Source: Brevundimonas guildfordensis (lineage in GTDB: Bacteria > Pseudomonadota > Alphaproteobacteria > Caulobacterales > Caulobacteraceae). From it: a DNA stretch of 64,000 nucleotides. The stretch is from the NCBI RefSeq assembly GCF_014836405.1, contig NZ_JACSQU010000002.1, forward strand, positions 435,046 to 499,045, written 5' to 3'. Below are positions 30,146 to 38,813 of the stretch, piece after piece (position 1 is the stretch's first letter; each line of letters begins with the position of its first letter). Under the pieces are notes generated by a model. That model did no database searches. It was given only the letters and a program-made list of their open reading frames with translations, and was not told the origin of the DNA. Position numbers and translations under genes: made by a program.

Positions 30146-31249
30146 TCAGGCTGTCTGACGACGGCGCTGCAGCGTCAGGGCCGCAAAGCCCGCCAGCGCC
30201 ATGGCGAGCATGATCATGGCCCACTCGGTCAGGGTCGGGACGGCGGCGGGGGTCGATGTGGTCGTGGGGCCCACCGCGATGCTGGCGGGATTGACGCCGA
30301 CGGTGATGGTTTCGGCCACGGTGTTCGTGGCCGTATTGATGACCGAGACCGTCCCGGGGATCACGCCGCCGTGGGCGCCGTAGTTGGCGACATAGAGGCG
30401 TGATCCGTCGCCGGAAAAAGCCAGGGCGTGAGGGTTCGATCCTACGTTGGTGGCGGATGCCTGCGCGTGACCCGTCGTGTCATAGCCATAGACAACGCCG
30501 CTCGTATTGTAGCTGGCGACATAGACCAGAGCGCCGTTCGGGTGCACGGCGGAGGCGTGTGGGGTGGACCCGACGGCAAAATTGCCGATCACCGTGTGGT
30601 CGCTGGTCTGGATTTTCGTCAGGGAACCGCCGTTGCCGTTGGCGACATAGGCGAAGCTTCCATCGTTGGAGAAGGCGACATTGTAGGCGGACGTCTGGGC
30701 CGGAACGCTGGCGATGACGGTGTTGTCGCTCGTGCGGATGACCGAGACCGTGCTGCTATTGAAGTTGACCGCATAGACAAAGGCGTTGTCGGGGGAGACG
30801 GCTACGCTGATCGGGCCATCATCGACATTCACAATGCCGATGACCGTGTTGGTGCTCGTGTTGATGATCGAAACGGTGTCCGACCCGAAATTGGCGCTGT
30901 AGGCGCGGGCGCCGTTGGGCGACACAGCCACGCCATAGGGCGTGCTTCCGACGGGAATGGTGGTCAGCAGGGCGTGGTTGGCGGTGTCGACGACCGAAAC
31001 CGTATCGGCGCCGGCGTTGGCGGTGTAGGCGCGAGGGCTGTTGGGCGATATGGCTATGCTTTGGGGATTGGCCCCGACGGCGACGTTCTGGATCGAATTC
31101 CCCTCATTGGGGCGAATGATCGAAACCGTGTTGGAACCGGCGTTGGCGATATACAGTGTCTGGGCGAATGCTGGCCCGGCCAGGCCCATTGAAAGGGTTG
31201 CGCCGAGAAGCGCGCATCGCGCACGCCGAGTGAATGCCATAATGTTCAT
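30146..31249 (-). CDS. secreted YVTN-type beta-propeller with IPTL-CTERM tail
   Basis: A 367-residue exported protein. The signal peptide ends AGPAFAQ near residue 30. Then come about seven repeats of roughly 42 residues with the YVTN beta-propeller pattern (for example NTVSIIRP, GVAVSPNGARAYSANFGSDTVSIIN, AYVANGNGGSLTKI). The C-terminus is VPTLTEWAMIMLAMALAGFAALTLQRRR: a PTLxEW motif, a membrane helix and Arg residues. This is the IPTL-CTERM sorting signal, which is cut by an exosortase-type enzyme. It should end up on the cell surface. No exosortase lies in the window. It has its own terminator and no operon partner. Ligand unknown. Confidence 0.88.
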   Translation of the reverse strand: MNIMAFTRRARCALLGATLSMGLAGPAFAQTLYIANAGSNTVSIIRPNEGNSIQNVAVGANPQSIAISPNSPRAYTANAGADTVSVVDTANHALLTTIPVGSTPYGVAVSPNGARAYSANFGSDTVSIINTSTNTVIGIVNVDDGPISVAVSPDNAFVYAVNFNSSTVSVIRTSDNTVIASVPAQTSAYNVAFSNDGSFAYVANGNGGSLTKIQTSDHTVIGNFAVGSTPHASAVHPNGALVYVASYNTSGVVYGYDTTGHAQASATNVGSNPHALAFSGDGSRLYVANYGAHGGVIPGTVSVINTATNTVAETITVGVNPASIAVGPTTTSTPAAVPTLTEWAMIMLAMALAGFAALTLQRRRQTA

Positions 31250-31347
31250 GATGGCGCCTGTCCCCTCCAGTCAAGAAACGTTGATTTCTTGCTGATGGGT
31301 AAAAGCACTCTTCGTTGTTTATGGCAACGCTTGAGGGGCGATCGTGA

Positions 31348-32571
31348 TCACGCCGATCCGCCGCGTCCGGTCAGCCAGGCGACGACCCAGACCGCGAAGC
31401 CGCCGAGCGACAGGGCGACGCCGACCCACCCGGTCGAGGTCCAGCCCCAGCCCGCCGCCACAGCCATCCCCGCCAGCAGGGGGCCGATGGCGTTGGCCGT
31501 GTTGAAGGCTGAGTGGTTGAGGGCGGCGGCAAGCGTCTGTGCGTCGCCGGCGACGTCCATCAGCCGCGTCTGCAGCACCGAGCCCAACCCGCCGCCGCCG
31601 CCGATCAGCAGGACCACGATCATCACCGCCCACAGGTGAGGCGCGGCGAGGGGATAGAGGGCCAGCGCCGCCGCGCTCCACAGCAGCAGGCCGCCCGCCG
31701 CGATCATGCCGAAGCGGTCGGCCGCCCAGGCCCCCAGCAGGTTGCCCGCCATCATGCCTACGCCGAACAGGGCGAAGACCCAGGGCAGGACCTCGGGCCC
31801 CACGCCTGTCACCGCCTTCAGCGTCGAGGCCAGATAGGCGTAGACCGCGAACATCCCGCCGAAGCCGACGGCGCCGACGCCCAGCGTCAGCCACACCTGT
31901 CCGCGCTTCAGGGCGCCCAGTTCGCGCCACGGGCTGGCGTCGGGGTGGGCCGGATCGCGCGGCGCGAACAGGGCGACCAGGGCCATGGTCAACACCGCCA
32001 GAACGCTGACGATGGCGAAGGTCCAGCGCCAGCCGAAATGGTGGCTGACGGCGTTGGCGACCGGCACCCCGATCACCGTGGCGACGGTCAGGCCCAGCAG
32101 GATGGTCGAGACGGCGCGGGTCCTCAGCCGCAGCGGAACCAGAGACGCCGCGACCAGAGCCGCCACGCCGAAATAGGCGCCGTGCGGGATGCCGCTGAGA
32201 AAGCGGAAAGCCAGCATCCACTCATAGGTCGGGGCGATGGCGCTCAGGCCGTTGCCGACGGCGAACAGGGCCATGAAGGCGATCAGCAGCAGCCAGCGCG
32301 GCAGGCGCGCGCCCAGCACGGCGAGGATCGGCGCCCCCACCACCACGCCGGCGGCGTAGGCGCTGATGACATGGCCGGCTTTCGGCTCGCTGACGCCCAG
32401 CCCTGCGGCGAAGTCAGGAAGCACGCTCATGGCGGCGAACTCGGTGACGCCGATCGCGAATCCGCCCATGGCCAGCGCCAGCAGCACCAAGGCGACCTTG
32501 CCCGGTTCGGACACGCGCTCGACCGGCGGGCGGACGGCGTCCGCGTCGAAACAGGCGTCGGCAGGGGGCAT
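31348..32571 (-). CDS. MFS efflux transporter (DHA1, AraJ/YdhP-like)
   Basis: A 407-residue 12-helix major facilitator protein. The first helix MGGFAIGVTEFAAMSVLPDFAAGLGVSEPKAGHVISAYAAGVVVGAPILA is the signature of the AraJ/YdhP/SotB branch of drug and sugar exporters. Motif-A-like GARLPRW and the helix-5 region GVPVANAVSHHFGWRWTF support this. The N-terminal 25 residues are hydrophilic, and the true start could be later (VSEPGKVALVLL). It stands alone on the minus strand. Substrate unknown. Confidence 0.88.
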   Translation of the reverse strand: MPPADACFDADAVRPPVERVSEPGKVALVLLALAMGGFAIGVTEFAAMSVLPDFAAGLGVSEPKAGHVISAYAAGVVVGAPILAVLGARLPRWLLLIAFMALFAVGNGLSAIAPTYEWMLAFRFLSGIPHGAYFGVAALVAASLVPLRLRTRAVSTILLGLTVATVIGVPVANAVSHHFGWRWTFAIVSVLAVLTMALVALFAPRDPAHPDASPWRELGALKRGQVWLTLGVGAVGFGGMFAVYAYLASTLKAVTGVGPEVLPWVFALFGVGMMAGNLLGAWAADRFGMIAAGGLLLWSAAALALYPLAAPHLWAVMIVVLLIGGGGGLGSVLQTRLMDVAGDAQTLAAALNHSAFNTANAIGPLLAGMAVAAGWGWTSTGWVGVALSLGGFAVWVVAWLTGRGGSA

Positions 32572-32673
32572 AGGTTATCGCGATGCAGCAAGGGGAGAGT
32601 GCGCCGCAAAATGGGCGTGTCTGCTGAGACTTCAACCGAAGCCCCCGCCTTTTCACTATCACGCTTTGTGTCG

Positions 32674-33069
32674 TTAGCCCGCCAGCCCGGCGCGGATGCG
32701 CGGGTGCGAGACTGACAGGCCCAGGGCCTGCGCCGCGTAAAGCTCCAGCATCACGCGGTCCTCTTCGTCGTTGAGGCGCAGCCAGCGCGCCGCCATGGGC
32801 GGCGGCGCGTGATCGCGGGTCGAGACATCGGGCAGGCCCAGTCCGCCCGTCGAAACCGTCTGGGCCAGACGCACCGACGGGGAAAGGGTGCGTACCTCAT
32901 CGATGTGCGGCGGGCTGCCGACCAGGATCGGCTCTTCGTCGTGATAGAAGAGATAGAGAGCCTCGCTGTCCGGCAGGCGCGCCTTGGTCAAGGGGCGCAG
33001 CGGCTGATCCAGCAGCCGCCGCAACAGGTCGGGCAAGGCCGACAATCGCCCTTCATGCGAGGCCGCCAT
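32674..33069 (-). CDS. hypothetical protein with weak GIY-YIG-like features
   Basis: A 131-residue protein with no clear family. The segment SEALYLFYHDEEPILVGSPPHIDEV near residue 40 is laid out like the start of a GIY-YIG nuclease domain, in which two strands end in YVG, and WLRLNDEEDRVMLELYAAQALG is like its later helix. The usual catalytic Arg and the final Asn are not obvious, so any nuclease activity is doubtful. I start at the ATG eight bases after the PEBP stop; an ATG at 33093 would overlap PEBP by 17 bases. Probably co-transcribed with the PEBP gene. Confidence 0.55.
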   Translation of the reverse strand: MAASHEGRLSALPDLLRRLLDQPLRPLTKARLPDSEALYLFYHDEEPILVGSPPHIDEVRTLSPSVRLAQTVSTGGLGLPDVSTRDHAPPPMAARWLRLNDEEDRVMLELYAAQALGLSVSHPRIRAGLAG

Positions 33070-33076
33070 CCGGCGA

Positions 33077-33559
33077 TCAGCCCCGGTTCTCATAGGTCGC
33101 CGTAATCGACGCCTTGGCCAGGGTGTGGAAATGCAGGTTGAAGCCGAAGACCGCGCCCGAGTTGTCCTCGGTCACGTCCAGACGCTCCACGTCGACCGCG
33201 AAGACGGTGAAGATGTAGCGGTGCGGGCCGTGGCCGGGCGGCGGGGCGGCGCCGCCGAAGCCGGGCTCGCCATAGTCGGTGCGCCCCTGCACGGCGCCCT
33301 TGGGCAGATGCGCGCCGCCCACGGCCCCAGCGCCTGCGGCCAGCGCGCTGACGTCCGCGGGGATGTTGGCGACCGTCCAGTGCCAGAAGCCCGAGCCGGT
33401 GGGGGCGTCGGGGTCGTAACAGGTGACGGCGAAGCTCTTGGCGCCTTCCGGCGCGCCGGACCACGACAGCTGCGGCGAGGTGTTTCCGAACGCCTTGACC
33501 TGGGCGTCGGGCAGGACGCCTCCGTCGGAAAAATCGGTCGAAGTGACGGTGAAGCTCAT
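33077..33559 (-). CDS. YbhB/YbcL family PEBP-like protein
   Basis: A 160-residue member of the phosphatidylethanolamine-binding protein family as found in E. coli YbhB. The ligand-pocket motifs are CYDPDAPTGSGFWHWTVANIP near residue 47 and GGAAPPPGHGPHRYIFTVFAV near residue 103. There is no signal peptide, so it is cytoplasmic. Biological role in bacteria is poorly known. It is divergent from the cyclopropane synthase gene and precedes the small hypothetical gene on its own strand. Confidence 0.9.
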   Translation of the reverse strand: MSFTVTSTDFSDGGVLPDAQVKAFGNTSPQLSWSGAPEGAKSFAVTCYDPDAPTGSGFWHWTVANIPADVSALAAGAGAVGGAHLPKGAVQGRTDYGEPGFGGAAPPPGHGPHRYIFTVFAVDVERLDVTEDNSGAVFGFNLHFHTLAKASITATYENRG

Positions 33560-33683
33560 GGCGGCGCTCTCCCTTTGGCGGCGGATTCGATCTCTAGGCT
33601 AACGGAAGACTCGCCACAGGCGTTGCCGCGCGACATTCTGTCCCCAGTTGAGGTCAAGCTGTCTTGATGAGCGGAGTGACGGG

Positions 33684-34853
33684 ATGCTGCAAGCCCTGTT
33701 GGACCGAACCTTTCAGACGCGGGCGATTCGGGTGAGGCTTCCGGACGGCCGAGAACTGACGGCGGGGCCGGGGGAACCGGAACTGACGGCCGTGCTGACG
33801 GATATGAAGGCGGCGGTCGCCATCGCCGCCAACCCCGACCTGGCCTTGGGCGAGGCCTTCATGGACGGGACGTTCCGCATAGAGGGCGGCAGCGTCTACG
33901 ATTTCCTGCAGCTAACGGCTTCGCAGATGGCGTTGCGACCACGCTCGTTGAAGCTCTCCTGGATGCAGCGCATCCGGCGAGGCGCGGAGCAGGCCAACGA
34001 TCGCCTGCACGCGCGCAGCAACGTCCACCACCACTATGATCTGACGGTCGACTTCTATCGCCTGTTTCTGGACGAGGACCTGCAATATTCCTGCGCCTTC
34101 TTCGAGACGCCGGAGGCCACTCTGGAGCAGGCGCAGGTCGCCAAGAAGCGCCGCCTGATCGACAAGCTGATGCTGGAGCCGGGCCACACCGCCCTGGACA
34201 TCGGCGCCGGTTGGGGCGGGCTGGGCCTGTCGATGGTCGAGCGCGGGGCGCGCGTGACCGGCGTCACCCTGTCCACCGAACAACATCGCACGGCCAATGA
34301 GCGGGCGGCGGCTCTGGGCGTCACGGACCGCGCCGACTTCCGACTTCAGGATTACCGCGACCTGGACCAGACCTTCGACCGCATCATCTCGGTCGGGATG
34401 TTCGAGCACGTCGGGGCGCCGAACTATCAGGAGTATTTCGACGCCGTCGCCCGCCTGCTGGACGACGACGGGGTGGCGGTGATCCACGCCATCGGCCGCA
34501 ACTCGCCGCCGAACCGCACCCAGCCGTGGATCCGCAAATACATCTTCCCCGGCGGCTATATTCCGGCGCTGTCGGAGGTGCTGCCCGCCATCGAGCGGGC
34601 TGGACTTTGGGTCACCGACATGGAGATCCTTCGGCTGCATTACGCCGAGACGCTGCGGCACTGGCGCGAGCGGTTCCTGGCCCGGCGCGGCGACGCCCTG
34701 GCCATGTACGATGAGCGCTTTTGCCGGATGTGGGAGTTCTACCTGGCCTGCAGCGAGGTCGCCTTCCGCGAGCTGGGCCACATGGTGTTCCAGCTGCAGC
34801 TGTCCAAGAAGCAGACCTCCGTGCCGCTGAGCCGGGATTATCTGTGCGGGTGA
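33684..34853 (+). CDS. cfa: cyclopropane-fatty-acyl-phospholipid synthase family methyltransferase
   Basis: Adds a methylene group from S-adenosylmethionine to double bonds of membrane lipid acyl chains. The 389-residue protein has the N-terminal lipid-binding part and then [28 protein letters not shown] (about residues 113-140). The SAM site is [27 protein letters not shown] near residue 172, and [13 protein letters not shown] follows. The ATG at 33684 has GGAG eight to ten bases upstream; a start at 33648 is possible but weaker. A 128-bp inverted-repeat element follows the stop by five bases. Confidence 0.92.
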   Translation: MLQALLDRTFQTRAIRVRLPDGRELTAGPGEPELTAVLTDMKAAVAIAANPDLALGEAFMDGTFRIEGGSVYDFLQLTASQMALRPRSLKLSWMQRIRRGAEQANDRLHARSNVHHHYDLTVDFYRLFLDEDLQYSCAFFETPEATLEQAQVAKKRRLIDKLMLEPGHTALDIGAGWGGLGLSMVERGARVTGVTLSTEQHRTANERAAALGVTDRADFRLQDYRDLDQTFDRIISVGMFEHVGAPNYQEYFDAVARLLDDDGVAVIHAIGRNSPPNRTQPWIRKYIFPGGYIPALSEVLPAIERAGLWVTDMEILRLHYAETLRHWRERFLARRGDALAMYDERFCRMWEFYLACSEVAFRELGHMVFQLQLSKKQTSVPLSRDYLCG

Positions 34854-34858
34854 GCAGC

Positions 34859-34986
34859 TTTCCTCCCCATGCAATGGGGAGGGGGACCGCGTAGCGGTGG
34901 AGGGGCTTTACAACAGCGGAACCAAGCGGCCCCTCCGTCACGTCGGCTGCGCCTCCGCGCCACCTCCCCATTGCATGGGGAGGAAA
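34859..34986. mobile_element. 128-bp MITE-like element with perfect 24-bp inverted ends
   Basis: The 24 bases at 34859-34882 (starting TTTCCTCCCCATGCAATG) are the exact reverse complement of 34963-34986. The interior also has matching GGAGGGGC and GCCCCTCC blocks near 34900 and 34930. There is no coding capacity. It looks like a non-autonomous element or large palindromic repeat dropped between cfa and purS. Similar units are common in alphaproteobacteria. Confidence 0.85.
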
Positions 34987-34988
34987 TG

Positions 34989-35014
34989 AAAAAGGCCGCC
35001 CTTGCGAGCGGCCT
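34989..35014 (-). terminator. Rho-independent terminator after purS
   Basis: On the minus strand AGGCCGC and GCGGCCT pair around TCGCAAGG, followed by TTTTT. It ends the purC-purS transcript. Confidence 0.85.
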
Positions 35015-35037
35015 AAATCATCTGATCGATTAGCGCC

Positions 35038-35277
35038 TCAGGCGACTTCGATCCGGTAGCTTTCGATGACCGTGTTGGCCAGCAGGGTCTCGCACATGCG
35101 CTTCACCTCGGCCTCCTTGTCGGCCACGCCATCGTCGAGATCGAACTCGATCAGCTTGCCGACGCGGGCGTTGGCGACGCCGGCCCAGCCCAGACCCTGC
35201 AGGGCGCCTTCGACGGCCTTGCCCTGGACATCCAGGACGCCGGGCTTGAGGAAGACGTGAACTTTGACCTTGGCCAT
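35038..35277 (-). CDS. purS: phosphoribosylformylglycinamidine synthase subunit PurS
   Basis: The small bridging subunit that joins PurL and PurQ into FGAM synthase. 79 residues, the usual size, with KVHVFLKPGVLDVQGKAVEGAL at the N-terminus and MCETLLANTVIESYRIEV at the C-terminus, both typical. The ATG overlaps the stop of purC by one base (TAATG), so the two are translationally coupled. A terminator follows. Confidence 0.95.
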   Translation of the reverse strand: MAKVKVHVFLKPGVLDVQGKAVEGALQGLGWAGVANARVGKLIEFDLDDGVADKEAEVKRMCETLLANTVIESYRIEVA

Positions 35278-36038
35278 TAATGCAGCCCTCCTTGGATCAC
35301 GGTCGGCATGTCCTTCATGATGCCGAGGCGGCGAGCCACCTCGGTGTAGCTTTCGATGACGTCGCCCATGTCGCGGCGGAAGCGGTCCTTGTCCAGCTTC
35401 TCGCCCGTGGTCGAATCCCACAGGCGGCACGAGTCGGGGCTGATTTCGTCGGCCAGGATGACGCGGCTGAAGTCGTTCTCCCACACGCGGCCGAACTCGA
35501 TCTTGAAGTCCACCAGGGTGATGCCGACGGCGCCGAACATGCCGCACAGATAGTCGTTCACCCGCACCGTCATGGCCAGGATGTCGTCCAGCTCCTGGGT
35601 CGAGGCCCAGTTGAACGCCGTGATGTGCTCTTCGGTCACCATCGGGTCGTTCAGCTCATCCTTCTTGTAGTAGAATTCGATGATCGAACGGGGCAGGGGC
35701 GTGCCCTCTTCCTGGCCCAGGCGCTGGGCCAGCGAGCCGGCGACGACGTTGCGGCAGACGACTTCCAGCGGAATGATCTCGACTTCGCGGATCAGTTGCT
35801 CGCGCAGGTTCAGCCGCTTGATAAAGTGGTTGGTCACGCCGATCGTGTTCAGGCGCGACATGATGAATTCGCTGATGCGGTTGTTGATGACGCCCTTGCC
35901 CTCGAGCGTCGCCTTCTTCTGCGCGTTGAAGGCGGTCGCGTCGTCCTTGAAGTACTGGATCAGCGTGCCCGGCTCAGGCCCCTCGTACAGGATCTTGGCC
36001 TTGCCCTCGTAGAGCTTCTTGCGCTTGGTGTTCATCAT
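35277..36038 (-). CDS. purC: SAICAR synthetase
   Basis: Condenses CAIR with aspartate at the cost of ATP to form SAICAR in purine synthesis. 253 residues. Landmarks are [14 protein letters not shown] near the N-terminus, [20 protein letters not shown], the signature [20 protein letters not shown] and [10 protein letters not shown], and the [13 protein letters not shown] segment. I start at the first of two adjacent ATGs (36038 or 36035); no strong ribosome site is seen. purS overlaps the end. The 257-base gap to the divergent ATPase inhibitor gene holds a hairpin between two CTGTGACA repeats. Confidence 0.96.
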   Translation of the reverse strand: MMNTKRKKLYEGKAKILYEGPEPGTLIQYFKDDATAFNAQKKATLEGKGVINNRISEFIMSRLNTIGVTNHFIKRLNLREQLIREVEIIPLEVVCRNVVAGSLAQRLGQEEGTPLPRSIIEFYYKKDELNDPMVTEEHITAFNWASTQELDDILAMTVRVNDYLCGMFGAVGITLVDFKIEFGRVWENDFSRVILADEISPDSCRLWDSTTGEKLDKDRFRRDMGDVIESYTEVARRLGIMKDMPTVIQGGLH

Positions 36039-36128
36039 CGGGTCCCGGATGGGAAGGAAACGGACGGCCTCAAAACGAAAAGCGCGCGGCCCGAAGTCGG
36101 GGCGGCGCGGTTCCTGAATCGATGGCGG

Positions 36129-36173
36129 CTGTGACAGAGCCACGCGCCCTTTAGCCGAAGGGCGTCTGTGACA
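36129..36173. promoter_or_regulatory. CTGTGACA direct repeats around a hairpin, purC/ATPase-inhibitor gap
   Basis: CTGTGACA occurs at 36129-36136 and 36166-36173. Between them CGCCCTT and AAGGGCG form a 7-bp stem. The arrangement lies in the shared upstream region of two divergent genes and could be a regulator site; no regulator is known to me. Confidence 0.35.
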
Positions 36174-36295
36174 CAAATATCCTGAAGCGCCCTTACGTCA
36201 GCGTCGCCACGGAAGCCCGGTTGCGTTCGGTCGCTCCGGGGGCCATAGAGCCCATTGCGGACAAGACTTGGTCCGCGACTGGAGTTACGACGCGC

Positions 36296-36619
36296 ATGAC
36301 GACCTTCGACGATCGGGAACGGGCCTTCGAGTCCAAGTACGCCCTCGATCAGGAACAGGAATTCAAGGCCATCGCGCGTCGCAACAAGATGCTGGGCCTG
36401 TGGGCTGCCGAGAAGATGGGCCTGTCGACCGAGAGCGCCGAGCAATACGCCGCCGCCGTGGTCCGCGCTGACTTCGAGCAGCCGGGCGAGGAAGACGTCT
36501 TCCGCAAGGTGGCCGGCGACTTCAAGGCCTCGGGCATGACCGTCTCCGAGGGCGAGCTGCGCTCCAAAATGGACGAACTGGCCTCGATCGCGCGCGAACA
36601 GATCCGCGCCGGCGAGTAA
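36296..36619 (+). CDS. F1F0-ATPase inhibitor subunit zeta (DUF1476)
   Basis: A 107-residue member of DUF1476. In Paracoccus this protein, the zeta subunit, binds F1 and blocks ATP hydrolysis. The N-terminal inhibitory region MTTFDDRERAFESKYALDQEQEF and the following ARRNKMLGLWAAEKMGLS are nearly identical in pattern to known members; the four-helix C-terminal part with ADFEQPGEEDVFRKVAGDF is intact. GGAG lies about 11 bases before the ATG. It is divergent from purC and followed by a desaturase-family gene on the same strand. Confidence 0.92.
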   Translation: MTTFDDRERAFESKYALDQEQEFKAIARRNKMLGLWAAEKMGLSTESAEQYAAAVVRADFEQPGEEDVFRKVAGDFKASGMTVSEGELRSKMDELASIAREQIRAGE

Positions 36620-36646
36620 GCCATTGGATCAGCCCGGGGGGGCTTG

Positions 36647-37438
36647 ATGGCTGAATTCCTGATGGGGTTTCCAAAATGGCAGTGGCTGGCGACAGCTGCT
36701 GCCTTTTTGTTGTTCGCCGGGTTTGAGGCGCTGAGGCCGCGCCGTTCCGCGGGGGCGGGGCGCTGGAAAGTCTGGATCGTCAACCTTAGCCTCTATGCCT
36801 CTGGCGCCGTCCTGGTCGTGTTGCTTGCGCCGCTGGTGATGCAGGGCGCGACCTGGATACAGGGCGTGCTGGGGTTTCCGCCGCTGGTGGGACTGGGGAT
36901 GCCCGCATGGCTGCTGGTCGTCGTCAGCTTCCTGTTGATTGACCTGATCGCCTATCTCGAGCACGCGGGTTTTCATGCGGTGCCTGCGCTGTGGAGGATG
37001 CACCAAGTGCATCATTCCGATCCCGAGCTGGATGCCTCCACGGGGGTCAGGCACCATCCGCTGGAAAGCCTGATCGGCGCCTTTCTGCAGCTCACCCTGT
37101 TCGCCGTTCTCGGGCTGCCGATCCTCGTCATCCTGGCCTATGCGGCGGTGATGACCGTCTGGCAGTTCTTCACCCACTCCAACCTGAGTCTGCCTGAGCC
37201 GCTGGATCGTCTGGCGCGGGTGCTGGTGGTGACGCCGGGGATGCATATCGTCCATCACTCGGTGCAGGCGGACGAGGGCAACAGCAATTTCGGCATGGTC
37301 CTGTCCGTCTGGGACCGGCTGTTCGGCACCTATCGTCGGCGTCCGGCGCCGGAGCGGCTGACCATGGAGCTGGGCCTGCTCGGGCGTGCTGAGCGCCAGG
37401 CCTTTGGCAGGCTGCTGCTTTCGCCGTTGCGGCGATAA
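36647..37438 (+). CDS. sterol desaturase / fatty acid hydroxylase family protein
   Basis: A 263-residue membrane di-iron oxygenase. The histidine clusters of the family are visible: EHAGFH near residue 105, MHQVHHS near 118, HSN near 177, and HIVHHSV near 202. About four membrane helices lie before and between them. Members hydroxylate or desaturate lipids such as carotenoids, fatty acids or hopanoids; the substrate here cannot be told. The ATG follows a G-rich stretch and lies 27 bases after the ATPase inhibitor gene. Confidence 0.9.
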   Translation: MAEFLMGFPKWQWLATAAAFLLFAGFEALRPRRSAGAGRWKVWIVNLSLYASGAVLVVLLAPLVMQGATWIQGVLGFPPLVGLGMPAWLLVVVSFLLIDLIAYLEHAGFHAVPALWRMHQVHHSDPELDASTGVRHHPLESLIGAFLQLTLFAVLGLPILVILAYAAVMTVWQFFTHSNLSLPEPLDRLARVLVVTPGMHIVHHSVQADEGNSNFGMVLSVWDRLFGTYRRRPAPERLTMELGLLGRAERQAFGRLLLSPLRR

Positions 37439-37572
37439 TGGCGTCCGCAGCAGTGGGTTGGATAATATAAATACCGAAGATATTTCTATTATTTTGTAAA
37501 ATCGCTGATACTAGAATCGCCGATGGCGGCGTTCGGGGCGGGGTGCCCGCGAGATGCGCCCATGGGGTGATT

Positions 37573-38109
37573 ATGAAAAAAGCGGTTGGTGTCCTTTCAG
37601 GGGCTGTCGTGGCGTTTCTGCTGTCTGCGGGGCCCAGCCTAGCAGGCGGCGCGGCCTTGCAGACGACGCTGACAACGTCAAAGGCGACGATCTATCAAAA
37701 TGAGACGGTGGATCTCAACGCGACCCTTACCGGCATAAATAATAGTAGTGACTGCTCGCCGACAACAGTTCTTGAGTATAAAAAATCCTCTGGTGGTGTT
37801 CTATGTTCTGTAAATCTGACAGGAACTCAAGAATCGACTTATAAGTGGTCTTATGTCGCCGGAGTTTGCCGGGTTCGCGGAGATCAGCTTGCTGTTGGCT
37901 TGAATACCTTGATGGCTGACGTCAACTCTAGTTACTGCTATTCGCCGGGAGGCCAAGCGGCCAGCCAGGTCCAGGTGACCGTGCTGGCAGGAAACGCCCC
38001 TGTTGCGGTGCCCACGACCAGCGAATGGACGCTGTGGGGTCTGACGGGGCTGTTGCTGATCGGCGGCGGCGTGTTCGCTTCGCGCCGGTTCCGGGCGACC
38101 GCGGCCTGA
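37573..38109 (+). CDS. secreted surface protein with IPTL-CTERM-like tail, low GC
   Basis: A 178-residue exported protein. The signal peptide ends PSLAGG near residue 25. The mature part (about residues 30-145) has four Cys and no family that I recognise. The C-terminus VPTTSEWTLWGLTGLLLIGGGVFASRRFR has the P-T-x-x-E-W motif, a membrane helix and a basic end: an IPTL-CTERM-type sorting tail, the second in the window. The middle (37690-37860) uses AT-rich codons such as AAT, AGT, ATA and TAT, and the upstream 37460-37520 is AT-rich, both unlike the neighbours. This suggests transfer. A strong terminator follows. Confidence 0.8.
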   Translation: MKKAVGVLSGAVVAFLLSAGPSLAGGAALQTTLTTSKATIYQNETVDLNATLTGINNSSDCSPTTVLEYKKSSGGVLCSVNLTGTQESTYKWSYVAGVCRVRGDQLAVGLNTLMADVNSSYCYSPGGQAASQVQVTVLAGNAPVAVPTTSEWTLWGLTGLLLIGGGVFASRRFRATAA

Positions 38110-38133
38110 TCCTCAAAAGGCTGATAAAGACAT

Positions 38134-38172
38134 AAGGCCGCTGCCGTTGATCGGCAGCGGCCTTTTGCTTTT
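38134..38172 (+). terminator. Rho-independent terminator after the IPTL-CTERM protein
   Basis: AAGGCCGCTGCCG and CGGCAGCGGCCTT form a 13-bp stem with a 5-base loop, followed by TTGCTTTT. Confidence 0.92.
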
Positions 38173-38189
38173 AACGACGCAGGCGCCGG

Positions 38190-38813
38190 TTACTTCGGCA
38201 TCAGCACCGTGTCGATGACGTGGACCACGCCGTTGGACTGAGCCACGTCGGCCTGGGTGATCATCGACTTGCCGCCCTTGGCGTCGGTCAGCTCCCACTT
38301 GCCGCCGCCCATGTCCTTGGCCATCAGCTTCTCGCCCTGGACAGTGGTCAGGGTCGCCGTTCCGCCATTGGCCTGAGCCTGGGCGGCCAGGTCAGCGGCC
38401 GTCAGGCGGCCGGGGACGACGTGATAGGTCAGGATTTTGGTCAGATCGGCCTTCTGCGCCGGCTGCATCAGACCTTCGCGCGTGGCCGCGGGAATCTTCT
38501 CAAAGGCGGCGTTGTCGGGGGCGAAGACGGTGAAGGGGCCGGGACCCTGCAGGCGTTCGGTCAGCCCAGCGGTCTGGATCGCGCTGACCAGGGTGGTCAG
38601 GTTGGGCGCCTTGGAGGCGTTGGCGACCAGGTTGTCGGACGGGTTCATTGCGACGCCGCCGACCATGGGTTCGGTCGCGGCTGGCGCCATGGTGGGCGCC
38701 GGGGTCTCGACCGGGGCCGGCTCCTGACGGGCTTCGTTCTGGCCGCAGGCGGCCAGCGCCAGCAGGGCGAAGCTCGAAACAGCCGCGAGCGCGGCGGTGC
38801 GATGGGACGTCAT
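38190..38813 (-). CDS. fasciclin (FAS1) domain lipoprotein
   Basis: A 207-residue predicted lipoprotein with lipobox LALAAC (Cys at residue 23), a Pro-rich spacer (about 30-50) and one FAS1 domain. The domain shows the two family boxes, GPFTVFAPDNAAFEKIP near residue 93 and NGVVHVIDTVLMP at the end. FAS1 domains mediate adhesion or surface interactions; in bacteria the exact role is often unknown. It stands alone, divergent from nothing close, and converges with the IPTL-CTERM gene. Confidence 0.92.
   Translation of the reverse strand: MTSHRTAALAAVSSFALLALAACGQNEARQEPAPVETPAPTMAPAATEPMVGGVAMNPSDNLVANASKAPNLTTLVSAIQTAGLTERLQGPGPFTVFAPDNAAFEKIPAATREGLMQPAQKADLTKILTYHVVPGRLTAADLAAQAQANGGTATLTTVQGEKLMAKDMGGGKWELTDAKGGKSMITQADVAQSNGVVHVIDTVLMPK

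Noticed and set aside
36039-36295. Purine riboswitch before purC
   Set aside because: The conserved three-way junction sequences of the purine riboswitch are absent; only a simple hairpin is seen.
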